Origin: Planctobacterium marinum
GTDB lineage: Bacteria > Pseudomonadota > Gammaproteobacteria > Enterobacterales > Alteromonadaceae
Direction: 5' to 3'
Length of the DNA stretch: 64,000 bases
Assembly (NCBI RefSeq): GCF_020687805.1
Contig: NZ_JAJEWQ010000004.1
Location: 62,001-126,000 of the forward strand
Under the pieces are notes generated by a model. It made no database searches and was not told where the DNA came from. It saw nothing but the letters and a program-made list of their open reading frames with translations. A program made the position numbers and the translations under genes. Below, one piece after another: positions 36,209 to 45,011 of this stretch (positions within the stretch are counted from its first letter, which is position 1; the number at the start of each line of letters is the position of its first letter).

Positions 36209-36834
36209 AGTGAGTCCAACGGGCCTTCAACAATCAGTGGCGTGTACTCTTCACCGTTTACCCGGAAATACACCGGAAAGGCATCGCCAAACTGAGGTTC
36301 AAATTTAAATATCAGGCTAAAGGGCGTAAAGTCACCGCTGGAGAAAATAAATACCTGAGGTGGCTCAGGTTCCTGCTCTTCTTCTTTGCCAATTTCAGTA
36401 CTTTCATCTGAGACTGATAATTCTTCATCAAAAATACCGGCATCGAACAGACTGTCTTCCTGTACCCAGGGGAGGTCGTCCAGTTCCAGCTCCAGCGAAT
36501 ACTCCTGCTCAAATTCCTGCACTGCGAAGAGGTCTTCTCCCTGAATCGGACGCCACTTATCTTCGTCATTGAGGAACATGAAAAAATACTGATTCTTTTC
36601 CGGCTCTATTCGCAAACCCAGTTGCACCTGATTGAGTACCGCGTAATCAGAGGCCATATCGAATACTATTTGAAAGCGCCTGGCTTTCTTTTGTAGCTCT
36701 TTGTCTAGGTCGTTGCCGGAATAATTCAACACCACAACCGCGACTGACAGGCCAATCATAAACAGCACCACCATCACTTCAATCAGGCTAAAGCCGTTAG
36801 TGTTTTTTCGCATTGAGGTGATTGCAGCCTGCAT
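36205..36834 (-). CDS. gspH: Type II secretion minor pseudopilin GspH
   Basis: A 209-residue pseudopilin. The leader ends NTNG before FSLIEVMVVLFMIGLS, with Glu5. The C-terminal domain carries a long acidic insertion (about residues 135-165, rich in E and D, ending EEEQEPEPPQ) that is probably a flexible loop between beta strands. The start could be 36834 (MQAAITSM) or the ATG seven codons later (MRKNTNG), which gives a more usual leader. It binds the major pseudopilin GspG in the fibre. Confidence 0.9.
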   Translation of the reverse strand: MQAAITSMRKNTNGFSLIEVMVVLFMIGLSVAVVVLNYSGNDLDKELQKKARRFQIVFDMASDYAVLNQVQLGLRIEPEKNQYFFMFLNDEDKWRPIQGEDLFAVQEFEQEYSLELELDDLPWVQEDSLFDAGIFDEELSVSDESTEIGKEEEQEPEPPQVFIFSSGDFTPFSLIFKFEPQFGDAFPVYFRVNGEEYTPLIVEGPLDSL

Positions 36835-36841
36835 AAGTTGC

Positions 36842-37267
36842 TTAGTTCAGGAAATCGTTGATGTTCCAGTTGCCGATATCGTCGTCGCTGCCTGGTTGGC
36901 CGTCAGGACCATTGCTGAAAATATCAATGGTGCCCATTTCACCGGGATTCAGTAACTGGTAATCATTGCCCCAGGGGTCCTGCGGTAAACGTTTGATAAA
37001 TCCATCAGTGGGGAAGTTGCGCGGTACCGGCTCAATGTTTGAGGCCGTGACCAGGGCTTCCAGCCCTTGCTCTGTAGATGGGAAAACATTATTGCGTAAT
37101 TTATACATCTCCAGTGCACTTTCCAGTTGCTGGATATCAATGGCGGCCTTTTTCAGTTTGGCCTCTTCGGTATTACCCAGAATATTCGGGGCAATAATGG
37201 CAGTCATAATACCGATGATCAGAATGACCACCATAACTTCGATTAAACTAAAACCTTTGTTTTTCAA
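36842..37267 (-). CDS. gspG: Type II secretion major pseudopilin GspG
   Basis: A 141-residue protein with leader MKNKG before FSLIEVMVVILIIGIMTAII and Glu5. The mature protein has the GspG pattern: long N-terminal helix, EALVTASNIEPVP, WGNDYQLLNPG and a C-terminal Ca2+-binding loop (DGQPGSDDDIGNW). It polymerises into the pseudopilus that pushes substrates through the secretin. Downstream of gspF by 14 bases. Confidence 0.96.
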   Translation of the reverse strand: MKNKGFSLIEVMVVILIIGIMTAIIAPNILGNTEEAKLKKAAIDIQQLESALEMYKLRNNVFPSTEQGLEALVTASNIEPVPRNFPTDGFIKRLPQDPWGNDYQLLNPGEMGTIDIFSNGPDGQPGSDDDIGNWNINDFLN

Positions 37268-37281
37268 TGTTCTTACTCCTG

Positions 37282-38496
37282 TTACACAATCGAATTTAGC
37301 GACACTATAGGTAGCAAAATTGCAATTACGATAAAAAATACAATGCCCGCCATCACCAGTATCAACATGGGACTTAAAATACTGAGGGCGGCACTCACCT
37401 GCATTTCAAACTCCCTGTCCTGATTGTTGGCGGCTCTGCCAAGCATTTGTTGTAATTCACCACTTTTTTCGCCTGATGCAATCATGTGCATCATCATAGG
37501 GGGGAATACTTTGGTTTTGCCCAGAGCCACTTTCAGGCTGGAACCTTCCTGCACCATTTCCGCGGCTTCTAAAATCAGCTTTTTAATATAATCGTTGAGC
37601 AGTACCTGACCGGAAATACGCATGCCCTCCAGAATGGGCACAGCACTGGCAGTTAAAATACTTAGGGTACTGGCAAAGCGGCTGGTATTCAGTCCTTTGA
37701 TCACCTTGCCAAACACCGGAAAAGACAACATGCGTCGGTGAACCTGCAGCCTGAAGGCGTCTTTTTTCATCAGGTGCTTAAACAGTATAATGCTCACCAG
37801 AATAAGCCCTATGGTGTGGAATATATAGGCTTTAACCCAGTCACTCAGGTTGATCAAAAACTGGGTTACACCGGGCAGATCCTGACCCATGGTGTCAAAC
37901 TGACCGACAATTTTCGGTACTACGTAGGTCAGCAACAGGGTGACGATCACCAGTGCCACCACCACCATGATAGTGGGATAAACCATGGCCTGAATAATGA
38001 TGCTGCGGGTATGTTGTTTTTTCTCGGTATAGTCAGCCAGACGATTCAGGACGGTATCCAGGTGGCCGGATTTTTCCCCTGCTGCCACCATAGCCCGAAA
38101 AAGTTGGTCGAATACATAGGGAAATTCAGCCATGGCGTCTGCCAGTGAGTGACCTTCTACCACTTTGCTGCGCACCGCCATCATCATGTTTTTCTGACGC
38201 GGCTTTTCGCATTGTTCCGCTACCGCCAGTAACGCTTCTTCCAGGGGTAACGCCGATTCAACCAGGGTGGCCAACTGGCGGGTTAGCAAAGCGAGATCGC
38301 TGGGGGATATTTTGGGCTGAAACAGTTGCAGTCCTTTGGACAGCTTCTGTTCCTTTTCTGCGGCTTGTCCCACTTCCAGTGGAATTAACCCTTTTTCCCG
38401 CAATTGTGAGCGAATCTGGCGGGCGTTGTCACCTTCCAGAATACCGCTTTTATTGCGCCCGTTGGCATCAATGGCTTTGTAGGAATAGGCCGCCAT
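37282..38496 (-). CDS. gspF: Type II secretion inner-membrane platform protein GspF
   Basis: A 404-residue protein with two homologous cytoplasmic helical domains (about 70-170 and 270-370) and three membrane segments (near 170-195, 222-242 and 375-398). AAYSYKAIDANGRNKSGILE at the start and SGEKSGELQQMLGRAA are family landmarks. It anchors the GspE ATPase to the pseudopilus assembly site. It starts one base after the gspE stop. Confidence 0.95.
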   Translation of the reverse strand: MAAYSYKAIDANGRNKSGILEGDNARQIRSQLREKGLIPLEVGQAAEKEQKLSKGLQLFQPKISPSDLALLTRQLATLVESALPLEEALLAVAEQCEKPRQKNMMMAVRSKVVEGHSLADAMAEFPYVFDQLFRAMVAAGEKSGHLDTVLNRLADYTEKKQHTRSIIIQAMVYPTIMVVVALVIVTLLLTYVVPKIVGQFDTMGQDLPGVTQFLINLSDWVKAYIFHTIGLILVSIILFKHLMKKDAFRLQVHRRMLSFPVFGKVIKGLNTSRFASTLSILTASAVPILEGMRISGQVLLNDYIKKLILEAAEMVQEGSSLKVALGKTKVFPPMMMHMIASGEKSGELQQMLGRAANNQDREFEMQVSAALSILSPMLILVMAGIVFFIVIAILLPIVSLNSIV

Positions 38497-40041
38497 TTAT
38501 TCTTCCCTTGTTACGCGTAACACTTCTTCCAGTGTCGTTGCGCCCTGTAATACTTTGCGGCAACCATCTTCTCTGATGCTGGGGGTGGATTTGCGAATGT
38601 ATTTTTCGATGGCCTGTTCACCGTGACCATTGTGTACCAGTTCACGGATGTTTTCGTCTACCAGCAACAATTCATGAATACCTGTTCTTCCTTTGTAACC
38701 GGTATGATTACAGGCCACACAGCCGCCAGCGGCATAAACATTATGTTGTTCTAACTGTTCTTCAGAAATGCCCAAAATGTGCAATTCCTGACTGGTAGGA
38801 TGGTGTGGTACCCGGCAATCTTCACACAAGGTTCTCACCAGGCGTTGCGACAGTACCGCCAATAAACTGGAAGACAACAGAAACGGCTCTATGCCCATAT
38901 CTTCCAGACGAGTAATGGCACCTGCGGCTGTATTGGTGTGCAAGGTCGACATCACCAGGTGGCCGGTTAAACTGGCCTGTACACCAATTTGTGCGGTTTC
39001 CAGGTCCCGTATCTCACCTACCATCACCACATCAGGGTCCTGGCGCAAAATCGCTCTCAGGCCACGGGCGAAGGTCATGTCTACTTTGCTGTTTACCTGG
39101 GTCTGGCCGATCCCGGGTAAATCAAATTCGATGGGGTCTTCTACCGTCAGTATGTTGCGATCTTTGGAGTTAATTTCGCTAAGACCGGCATACAAGGTGG
39201 TACTCTTACCGGAACCTGTTGGGCCTGTAACCAGGATGATGCCGTGAGGTTTGCGAATAAGATCGGAAAACTTATCCCGGTTGGCCTGGGTCATACCCAG
39301 ATCTTCCAGATTCAGGCGGGCGTTGTTCTTGTCTAACAAACGCAGTACCACGCGTTCACCGTGTCCGGTGGGCATAGTACTGACCCGCACATCCACGGCA
39401 CGCCCGGCAATGCGCAAGGTAATACGACCGTCTTGCGGTACCCGTTTTTCGGCGATATCCAGCTTGGCCATAACCTTTATACGGGACACCAGCATAGAAG
39501 CCAGTTTACGGTTGGGTTTGAGAATCTCCCGCAATACGCCATCCACCCGAAAGCGCACCGTTAACTGAGTTTCAAAGGTTTCGACGTGGATATCGGACGC
39601 ACCTTCTTTGATAGCTTCACCCAGCATGGCATTAATCAGTTTGATAATGGGCGCATCATCTTCGCTTTCCAGCAAATCTTCGGTTTCAGGTAGCTCTTCG
39701 GCCAACGAAAACAGGTCGCTTTCATTGCCGATGTCTTCCATCAGTTGTTTGGCTGCGGAAGTGTCGCGCTGGAATGCATCGGTAAGCAGTTTTTCAAAGC
39801 GATCGTTATCCACTTCCTGCAATTCGAAGGGGGCACCTAAAAAGCGACGTACTTCCTGAAATGCACTCAGTGCAGTGTCAGCGGTGTGGTACAGCTGAGC
39901 GGGTACAGCAATGCTGTCCAACAGTACCCGATGTCGCTTGGAAAAGCCAAAACTCAGTTGCGAAGGAAGTTGCGCCTGTTCCTCCGGCGAAAGAGCCTGC
40001 TCTTCCGCTTCTAATTGTTCCGCAATAAGCTCTTCACTCAT
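38497..40041 (-). CDS. gspE: Type II secretion ATPase GspE
   Basis: A 514-residue hexameric ATPase. Walker A is [11 protein letters not shown] (near residues 270-280), followed by the Asp and His boxes, and Walker B near [13 protein letters not shown] tetracysteine zinc motif (CEDC ... CVAC, about 402-440) is intact. The N-terminal domain that contacts GspL is present. It powers pseudopilus growth from the cytoplasmic side. Spaced three bases from gspD. Confidence 0.96.
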   Translation of the reverse strand: MSEELIAEQLEAEEQALSPEEQAQLPSQLSFGFSKRHRVLLDSIAVPAQLYHTADTALSAFQEVRRFLGAPFELQEVDNDRFEKLLTDAFQRDTSAAKQLMEDIGNESDLFSLAEELPETEDLLESEDDAPIIKLINAMLGEAIKEGASDIHVETFETQLTVRFRVDGVLREILKPNRKLASMLVSRIKVMAKLDIAEKRVPQDGRITLRIAGRAVDVRVSTMPTGHGERVVLRLLDKNNARLNLEDLGMTQANRDKFSDLIRKPHGIILVTGPTGSGKSTTLYAGLSEINSKDRNILTVEDPIEFDLPGIGQTQVNSKVDMTFARGLRAILRQDPDVVMVGEIRDLETAQIGVQASLTGHLVMSTLHTNTAAGAITRLEDMGIEPFLLSSSLLAVLSQRLVRTLCEDCRVPHHPTSQELHILGISEEQLEQHNVYAAGGCVACNHTGYKGRTGIHELLLVDENIRELVHNGHGEQAIEKYIRKSTPSIREDGCRKVLQGATTLEEVLRVTREE

Positions 40042-40044
40042 GGA

Positions 40045-42096
40045 TTAATCTTTCTTGTTCTTTTCTTTTAAATATTCTTCAAAAGAAGGTGGCAGAGCCA
40101 GTTCGTCATTCCATTCCGGTAGCGTTGGCGTATCGGTAAATGGCATCAAAGCAACGCCTTCTTCTTCGCGCTTGATTTGTTCTGCGCGAATGAAGTTGTA
40201 TTTCTTGTGACTGATCTTATTCATGGTAATACCATCGCGAATGATGGTGGGACGAATAAACACCATCAGGTTGCGCTTGCGCTTGCTGGTGGTGGTGGAT
40301 TTAAAAATATTACCCAGGTAAGGGATATCACCCAGCAGTGGCACTTTCGAAATACTCTCCTGCACGTCTTCGTCAATCAGGCCACCCAGAACAATCGTGC
40401 CGCCATCATCGGCCATCACGGTGGTCTTGATCTCACGTTTGTTGATAGAGATATCTACCGACGTGGCACCACTGACGCTGGATACTTCCTGTTCAATGAC
40501 TAACTGCACGGCGTTACCTTCGTTAATTTGCGGTGTCACCTTGAGTTTAATACCCACTTCCTTTCGTTCTACTGTCTGGAATGGGTTGGCATTATTAGAA
40601 CCGGTGGAAGAACCGGTAATGATGGGCACTTCCTGACCCACGATAAAGAAGGCTTCTTCATTGTCCATGGTGGTCAGGTGTGGCGTGGCCAGAATGTTTG
40701 AGTTGGTATCAGTGCTGACAGCCTGAAGTACTGCGCCCCAGTCGTCTTCTACTGCCCCCACTAAAAAGCCGTTTACTGTGCCTAACAGATTCGCTAACAA
40801 CGAAGGGTCGCCCTGCTCAGTTGAGGTGCTGTTAACCACAATCGGTGTTCCGTCGGTGACATTGGTATTGGTGGTTGTGGTCGTGGTAGTACGATCCTGA
40901 GCCTGATCGTAACCCACAGCCAACGAACCGATGGGGACAACCCCATTGGTAAATTGCTGACCGCCGCCGGCTTCTGTGGCCCACTGAATACCCAGAGTTG
41001 TGCCGTCGCCTTCAAAGACTTCTACGATAATGGCTTCTACCTGTACCTGAGCACGACGCACATCCAACTGGCGAATCACTTCTTCCAGTGATGACATCAT
41101 GTCTGGTTCAGCAGTGATAACCAGTGAGTTCGAATCCATGTGAGCATCGATGCTGACGTCTCTTGAGGAGTTGCGACGGGCGTTGCGATTGTTTTGTGTG
41201 CCCTGTTCTTCCTGAGCAATACTGGCACTGACACCCTGTAATACGTTAACCAGGTCTTCCGCTTTGGCATACTTGAGGAAAATAACGCGGGTATTACCGT
41301 TGGATTCCAGTTCTTTATCCAGCCGGTTAATAAGAGTAATAATGCGCTTTCTGGCTTTAATGTCACCGCTGACGATAACGCTGTTGGTGCGGTCATCGGC
41401 AACTACTTTCGGCTCCAGGTTATCCGGCGTTGTGCCTTTGCCCTGGGAATTGTTGATGCTTTCTAAAATGCGCACCATTTCACTGGCGGAGGCGAAGCGT
41501 AATTTAACGATTTCAACTTCCCGGTCACCGGCTTTGTCTACCCGTTCAATAATCTCAGTGAGGCGATTCACCACCGCCGCACGACCGGTGATCATCATCA
41601 CGTTTGATGGGTCGTGACTGATGACGTTACCGCCACCTGCCTGGTCGTTGAGTTGTCGTAAAATGGGCGCTAATTCTCTTACCGGTACGCTGTAAACCGG
41701 CACAACCCGGGTGATCATTTCGTCGCCGTCGAACAACTGACCATCAACAACCGGAATGTTAGAGGACTTGGCATCTTTATCCCGTACTACTTTTAGTACG
41801 CCGCTGGGCATTTCCACCACCGCAAAACCGTAGACCTGTAGCACGTTCAGGAAAAACTGATAATACTGATCTTCGCTTAACAGATCGTAACTGCGAACGG
41901 TGATTTTACCCCGCACGTTAGGATCGACTATGATGGTCTTTTGCAGATTTTTACCGACAATATTAATAAACTCGGTAATTTCTGTACCTTTAAAGTTTGG
42001 CGAATATTCTGCGGCAAACGCCGGAGAATTGAGGGCTATCATAGACGCGATAGAAGCAGCCAGCAGGCCTTTTATCAGCGGACGAAATTTCCTCAT
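40045..42096 (-). CDS. gspD: Type II secretion outer-membrane secretin GspD
   Basis: A 683-residue protein with a signal peptide (about 1-28, ending AFA-A). Domains N0 (KGTEITEFINIVGKNLQ), N1-N3 and the secretin barrel (VGQEVPIITG ... VERKEVGIKLKVTP, then GGTIVLGGLIDED) are in order. A Ser/Thr-rich loop within N3 (near QDRTTTTTTTNTNVTDG) is low in complexity. The C-terminal tail (PPSFEEYLKEKNKKD) is the S-domain region that binds a pilotin. It forms the outer-membrane channel. Confidence 0.96.
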   Translation of the reverse strand: MRKFRPLIKGLLAASIASMIALNSPAFAAEYSPNFKGTEITEFINIVGKNLQKTIIVDPNVRGKITVRSYDLLSEDQYYQFFLNVLQVYGFAVVEMPSGVLKVVRDKDAKSSNIPVVDGQLFDGDEMITRVVPVYSVPVRELAPILRQLNDQAGGGNVISHDPSNVMMITGRAAVVNRLTEIIERVDKAGDREVEIVKLRFASASEMVRILESINNSQGKGTTPDNLEPKVVADDRTNSVIVSGDIKARKRIITLINRLDKELESNGNTRVIFLKYAKAEDLVNVLQGVSASIAQEEQGTQNNRNARRNSSRDVSIDAHMDSNSLVITAEPDMMSSLEEVIRQLDVRRAQVQVEAIIVEVFEGDGTTLGIQWATEAGGGQQFTNGVVPIGSLAVGYDQAQDRTTTTTTTNTNVTDGTPIVVNSTSTEQGDPSLLANLLGTVNGFLVGAVEDDWGAVLQAVSTDTNSNILATPHLTTMDNEEAFFIVGQEVPIITGSSTGSNNANPFQTVERKEVGIKLKVTPQINEGNAVQLVIEQEVSSVSGATSVDISINKREIKTTVMADDGGTIVLGGLIDEDVQESISKVPLLGDIPYLGNIFKSTTTSKRKRNLMVFIRPTIIRDGITMNKISHKKYNFIRAEQIKREEEGVALMPFTDTPTLPEWNDELALPPSFEEYLKEKNKKD

Positions 42097-42110
42097 AAGT
42101 CTTTCCTTTT

Positions 42111-43052
42111 TTAGTTTCCGGCAGAGGCGGGTAGTTCAAGATCAAGTGTGGTGACTGCCCCGTCTCTGGACAGCTTAATTTGTAAAAACTCGGCAGAACG
42201 CAGCATTTTCATTGCTTCCATCGACTGTTGTATGTCGGTGAGGTCCAGGCCATTAATTTCAGTCAGGATATCATTTGCTTGTAAACCGGCAGCTTCAAAC
42301 AACGCCGGATCTTTTCCTGGGTTCACCTTATATCCGGCAATTTTGCCTTCTTCCCGGTGAGGCTGGATAGCAATGAAATCAGTAAATTTAGTGGGAGATT
42401 CGCGCAAGGCTCTTGCCGCATCAGCGGTACTTTTGTCAAAGGTTTGTATTGCTGGCTTTCTCAGTCTGTCTTGTGGCGCGTTCACCGGCCCCTGACGTAT
42501 CTGGCCGGCGGATTTCACTGTGGCAGAGGCCTGTTTAAAATCATGGCCATCCAGCATCAGGGTCTCCATGCGACCACCGTTGTCTATGATGATGCGATCC
42601 GGCATCACTTCTTTGACTACCGCCCGGGTGCCATCGACTTTCTCACCGATACCATAGGTGTTTTGTTCACCGCGATTTTCAATAATGGCTGCACCGTCTT
42701 GTTCTTCGGTACTGGCTACCAGGCCAGTCAGGGTCAGATTCAGCTGTGTTTCAGGGGCATCCTGTACCACCTGTTTAACTTCTTCTTTTACTGCGCCTGG
42801 GTCTCCAAACAATTTAAGACGTTTAATGGCATCAATGTTGGTTTGTTGTTTTTTGCTGTTGCTGCTATTGAGCTGTGTGACGGCAACCTGAGAATGATCT
42901 GATTCTGGTTCAGGAAACAGACGCCAGAAAAGCTCAGCCGCATAGGCAAGCAAATAAATACTGAGCAGGATCACTACCAATAAATTAATGGTTTTTTGAT
43001 GCTTTTGCCAAATTGACCATAGCTGGTCTGTCGTTATCTGTGCTGTTGCCAT
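42111..43052 (-). CDS. gspC: Type II secretion protein GspC
   Basis: A 313-residue bitopic protein: a short cytoplasmic end, one membrane segment (TINLLVVILLSIYLLAYAAEL), the homology region that binds GspD N0 (LTLTGLVAS ... ENRGEQNTYGIGEKV) and a C-terminal PDZ domain (FEAAGLQANDILTEINGLDL). First gene of the twelve-gene gsp operon, which reads gspC-D-E-F-G-H-I-J-K-L-M-N with gaps under 15 bases. No prepilin peptidase gene is included; the pilus PilD probably serves both systems. Confidence 0.95.
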   Translation of the reverse strand: MATAQITTDQLWSIWQKHQKTINLLVVILLSIYLLAYAAELFWRLFPEPESDHSQVAVTQLNSSNSKKQQTNIDAIKRLKLFGDPGAVKEEVKQVVQDAPETQLNLTLTGLVASTEEQDGAAIIENRGEQNTYGIGEKVDGTRAVVKEVMPDRIIIDNGGRMETLMLDGHDFKQASATVKSAGQIRQGPVNAPQDRLRKPAIQTFDKSTADAARALRESPTKFTDFIAIQPHREEGKIAGYKVNPGKDPALFEAAGLQANDILTEINGLDLTDIQQSMEAMKMLRSAEFLQIKLSRDGAVTTLDLELPASAGN

Positions 43053-43227
43053 TTAAAAATTTCGTTGCTTTAGGCTCTTTATAGGGCGTTTAATTCTTAT
43101 TGAGCTTTTATTTCGGGGGACCATCATAGTCAGTCGCTTAAAGCCGTACAACTCTAATTGCGATTAATTACAAAAAAATTAATACCCGGGTCATCCGAAA
43201 ATGATGTGTTTGTAGCAGTTTATGCAA

Positions 43228-43261
43228 CTTGTCTAAATACAGACTGAATAAACCCCTATAT
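43228..43261 (+). promoter_or_regulatory. Possible heat-shock (sigma-32) promoter for hslR-hslO
   Basis: CTTGTCT at 43228-43234 and CCCCTATAT at 43253-43261 resemble the sigma-32 elements CTTGAAA and CCCCATNT, with 18 bases between them (slightly longer than usual). It would give a leader of about 35 bases. The fit with the heat-shock role of both genes raises its value; the spacing lowers it. Confidence 0.33.
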
Positions 43262-43302
43262 TTTACTTGAATTCATACCCTCAGGCCCTAAATTAGGAAG
43301 CT

Positions 43303-43722
43303 ATGCAAAAAAACAGTAACAAAACCCAGCATCAGGACAATCAGGAAGCCGCCGTCAGGTTGGATAAATGGTTATGGGCAGCCCGTTTCTTTAAGACCCG
43401 AAGCATTGCCAGAGACAATATCAATGCCGGGAAGGTTCATTATAACGGGGCCAAAGCGAAGCCGGGCAAAATCGTGGAGCCAGGGGCTTTGATCAAAGTA
43501 CCACAGGGCTACGACGAAAAGATCATTACTGTTTTACGCGTCTCAGAACAACGGCTATCGGCACCACTGGCGCAACGACTTTACGAGGAAACCCAACTGA
43601 GTGCTGAGAAGCGTGCACAAAATGCTGCAGCCAGAAAACTCAACGCGTTCCATAGTCCGCGACCGGATCATCGCCCTGACAAAAAGCAGCGGCGCGACAT
43701 TATTAAACTGAAACACAGCTAA
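43303..43722 (+). CDS. hslR: Ribosome-associated heat shock protein Hsp15
   Basis: A 139-residue protein. An S4 RNA-binding domain (VRLDKWLWAARFFKTRSIAR, then INAGKVHYNGAKAKPGK) is followed by a basic Lys/Arg-rich tail. Hsp15 binds free 50S subunits that still carry a nascent chain and helps recycle them after heat shock. It is followed 36 bases later by hslO, as in E. coli, while the yrfG gene that precedes it in E. coli is separated here by the gsp operon. Confidence 0.94.
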   Translation: MQKNSNKTQHQDNQEAAVRLDKWLWAARFFKTRSIARDNINAGKVHYNGAKAKPGKIVEPGALIKVPQGYDEKIITVLRVSEQRLSAPLAQRLYEETQLSAEKRAQNAAARKLNAFHSPRPDHRPDKKQRRDIIKLKHS

Positions 43723-43758
43723 ACTAAAGCCCTAACGTGTTTGCTATTGGAGCCCTTC

Positions 43759-44634
43759 ATGGACCAAATACAACGATTTTTATTTGACAACATCAATGTG
43801 CGCGGTGAGATAGTCAGATTATCTGACACCTTTGACGCCTTATTGTCCGCACAGCCGTACCCGGAATCGGTGCAGGTTGTGTTAGGAGAAATGGCGGTGG
43901 CAGCTTCCATGTTGGTGGCGACCCTGAAAATCAAAGGTGAAGTGAGTTTGCAGGTGCAGGGTAATGGCGCCGTAAAATATGCGCTGGTAACCGCCAGTGA
44001 CCGGCAGGAAATGCGTGGCATTGCGCGCTGGCAGGAAGAACCCCTGCAACCTGGTTTTGTGGATATTTTCAAAGGGGGTATTTTTACCATCACTATAACG
44101 CCGGAAAATGGTCAGCGTTATCAGGGAATAGTGGCCATTGATAAACCCACATTAGCGCAATGCCTGGAGGCGTATTTTGTGCAGTCGGAACAGCTGCCCA
44201 CCCATATTGAACTCAGAGTAGATAGCAACAGCCGACAAGCTGCTGGTTTATTTTTACAGGTGATCCCTGACTCGGCGGAAAGCTCAGTGAATAAAGATAA
44301 CGCAGAGTTTGAACATCTGACTAAACTGGCGGAAACCCTGAAAACAGAAGAACTGACCGGGTTACCTTTTGAGCAGGTATTGCATCGCTTGTTCCACGAA
44401 GAAGCGGTACGCCTGTTTGAGCCTCAACCGGTACAATTCAAATGTACCTGTAGTAAGTTGAAAAGTGCACTTGCCCTGAAAAGCGTGGATAAGCAAGAAC
44501 TACTGAGCCTGATTGAAGAGCAGGGCCAGATAAAGATGAATTGCCAGTTTTGTCACTCCGTGTATCTTTATGATGCGATGGATGTGGAGGCTATTCACGC
44601 CGGCACTTTTGAACAGTCGCAGGCCATTCAGTAA
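43759..44634 (+). CDS. hslO: Redox-regulated chaperone Hsp33
   Basis: A 291-residue protein. The N-terminal substrate-binding domain opens MDQIQRFLFDNINVRGEIVR. The C-terminal zinc switch has all four cysteines, CTC and CQFC, about 30 residues apart. Oxidation of these releases zinc and activates holdase activity; without oxidation the protein is inactive. ATG at 43759 has GGAG eight bases upstream, so the frame open from the earlier TTG at 43741 is not used. Confidence 0.95.
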   Translation: MDQIQRFLFDNINVRGEIVRLSDTFDALLSAQPYPESVQVVLGEMAVAASMLVATLKIKGEVSLQVQGNGAVKYALVTASDRQEMRGIARWQEEPLQPGFVDIFKGGIFTITITPENGQRYQGIVAIDKPTLAQCLEAYFVQSEQLPTHIELRVDSNSRQAAGLFLQVIPDSAESSVNKDNAEFEHLTKLAETLKTEELTGLPFEQVLHRLFHEEAVRLFEPQPVQFKCTCSKLKSALALKSVDKQELLSLIEEQGQIKMNCQFCHSVYLYDAMDVEAIHAGTFEQSQAIQ

Positions 44635-45011
44635 GTTCCTATATTCATCAAGAACGTCGGGTTTTGGGCGGTTTGTAGCATAAAGTTGACATAACCCGCC
44701 CCAACATCTCACAATTTTTCAAACATCCTTAAAAAAAATACTTATTCATTCCATTTTTCTGAAATTTGCCATTCAGACTTTCAGCTCAGGTTACAGTTCC
44801 GCTAACTCCTTTTAAAACAATAATCTACGGTTTTTCAGTTGGTTTATTTTGTAGGCTTATTTGAAATATAAATACAGTAAATATGAAAGTTTAGTCAGCT
44901 CTGTGGTACTTCTATGGGCTGGCGACTTGTTTAAGCGCCTGAATTGAGTAGAATTGCGCCGGTTTTTAAAGTGTAGTTCATCCTGAAAGTTTACTCAGAG
45001 GCAAACAAAAA
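44635..45011. other. Gene-free pckA upstream region
   Basis: A stretch of 377 bases with no gene. It holds an imperfect inverted repeat at 44662-44704 (TTGGGCGGTT against AACCCGCCCCAA) that could end hslO transcription although no T-run follows, a perfect repeat TCTGAA/TTCAGA at 44758-44777, A/T-rich sequence, and a good promoter for pckA. No clear CRP, Cra or HexR site was found by eye. Confidence 0.5.
44944..44972 (+). promoter_or_regulatory. Probable pckA promoter
   Basis: TTGAGT at 44944-44949 and TAAAGT at 44967-44972 are separated by 17 bases. The start of transcription would be near 44979, leaving a leader of about 33 bases before ATG at 45012, with ribosome site AGAGG at 44997-45001. 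Confidence 0.45.

Noticed and set aside
43266-43292. CTTGAA and CCCTAAAT, spaced 14 bases, as a second sigma-32 promoter ahead of hslR
   Set aside because: Transcription would start at or inside the ribosome site, leaving no usable leader.
44662-44704. Imperfect repeat TTGGGCGGTT / AACCCGCCCCAA after hslO as a terminator
   Set aside because: The loop is over 20 bases with bulges and there is no T-run; noted only in the interval description.
44635-45011. CRP, Cra or HexR operator expected upstream of pckA
   Set aside because: The TCTGAA/TTCAGA repeat has an eight-base gap, not the spacing of Cra, and no other site resembles the known consensus sequences.
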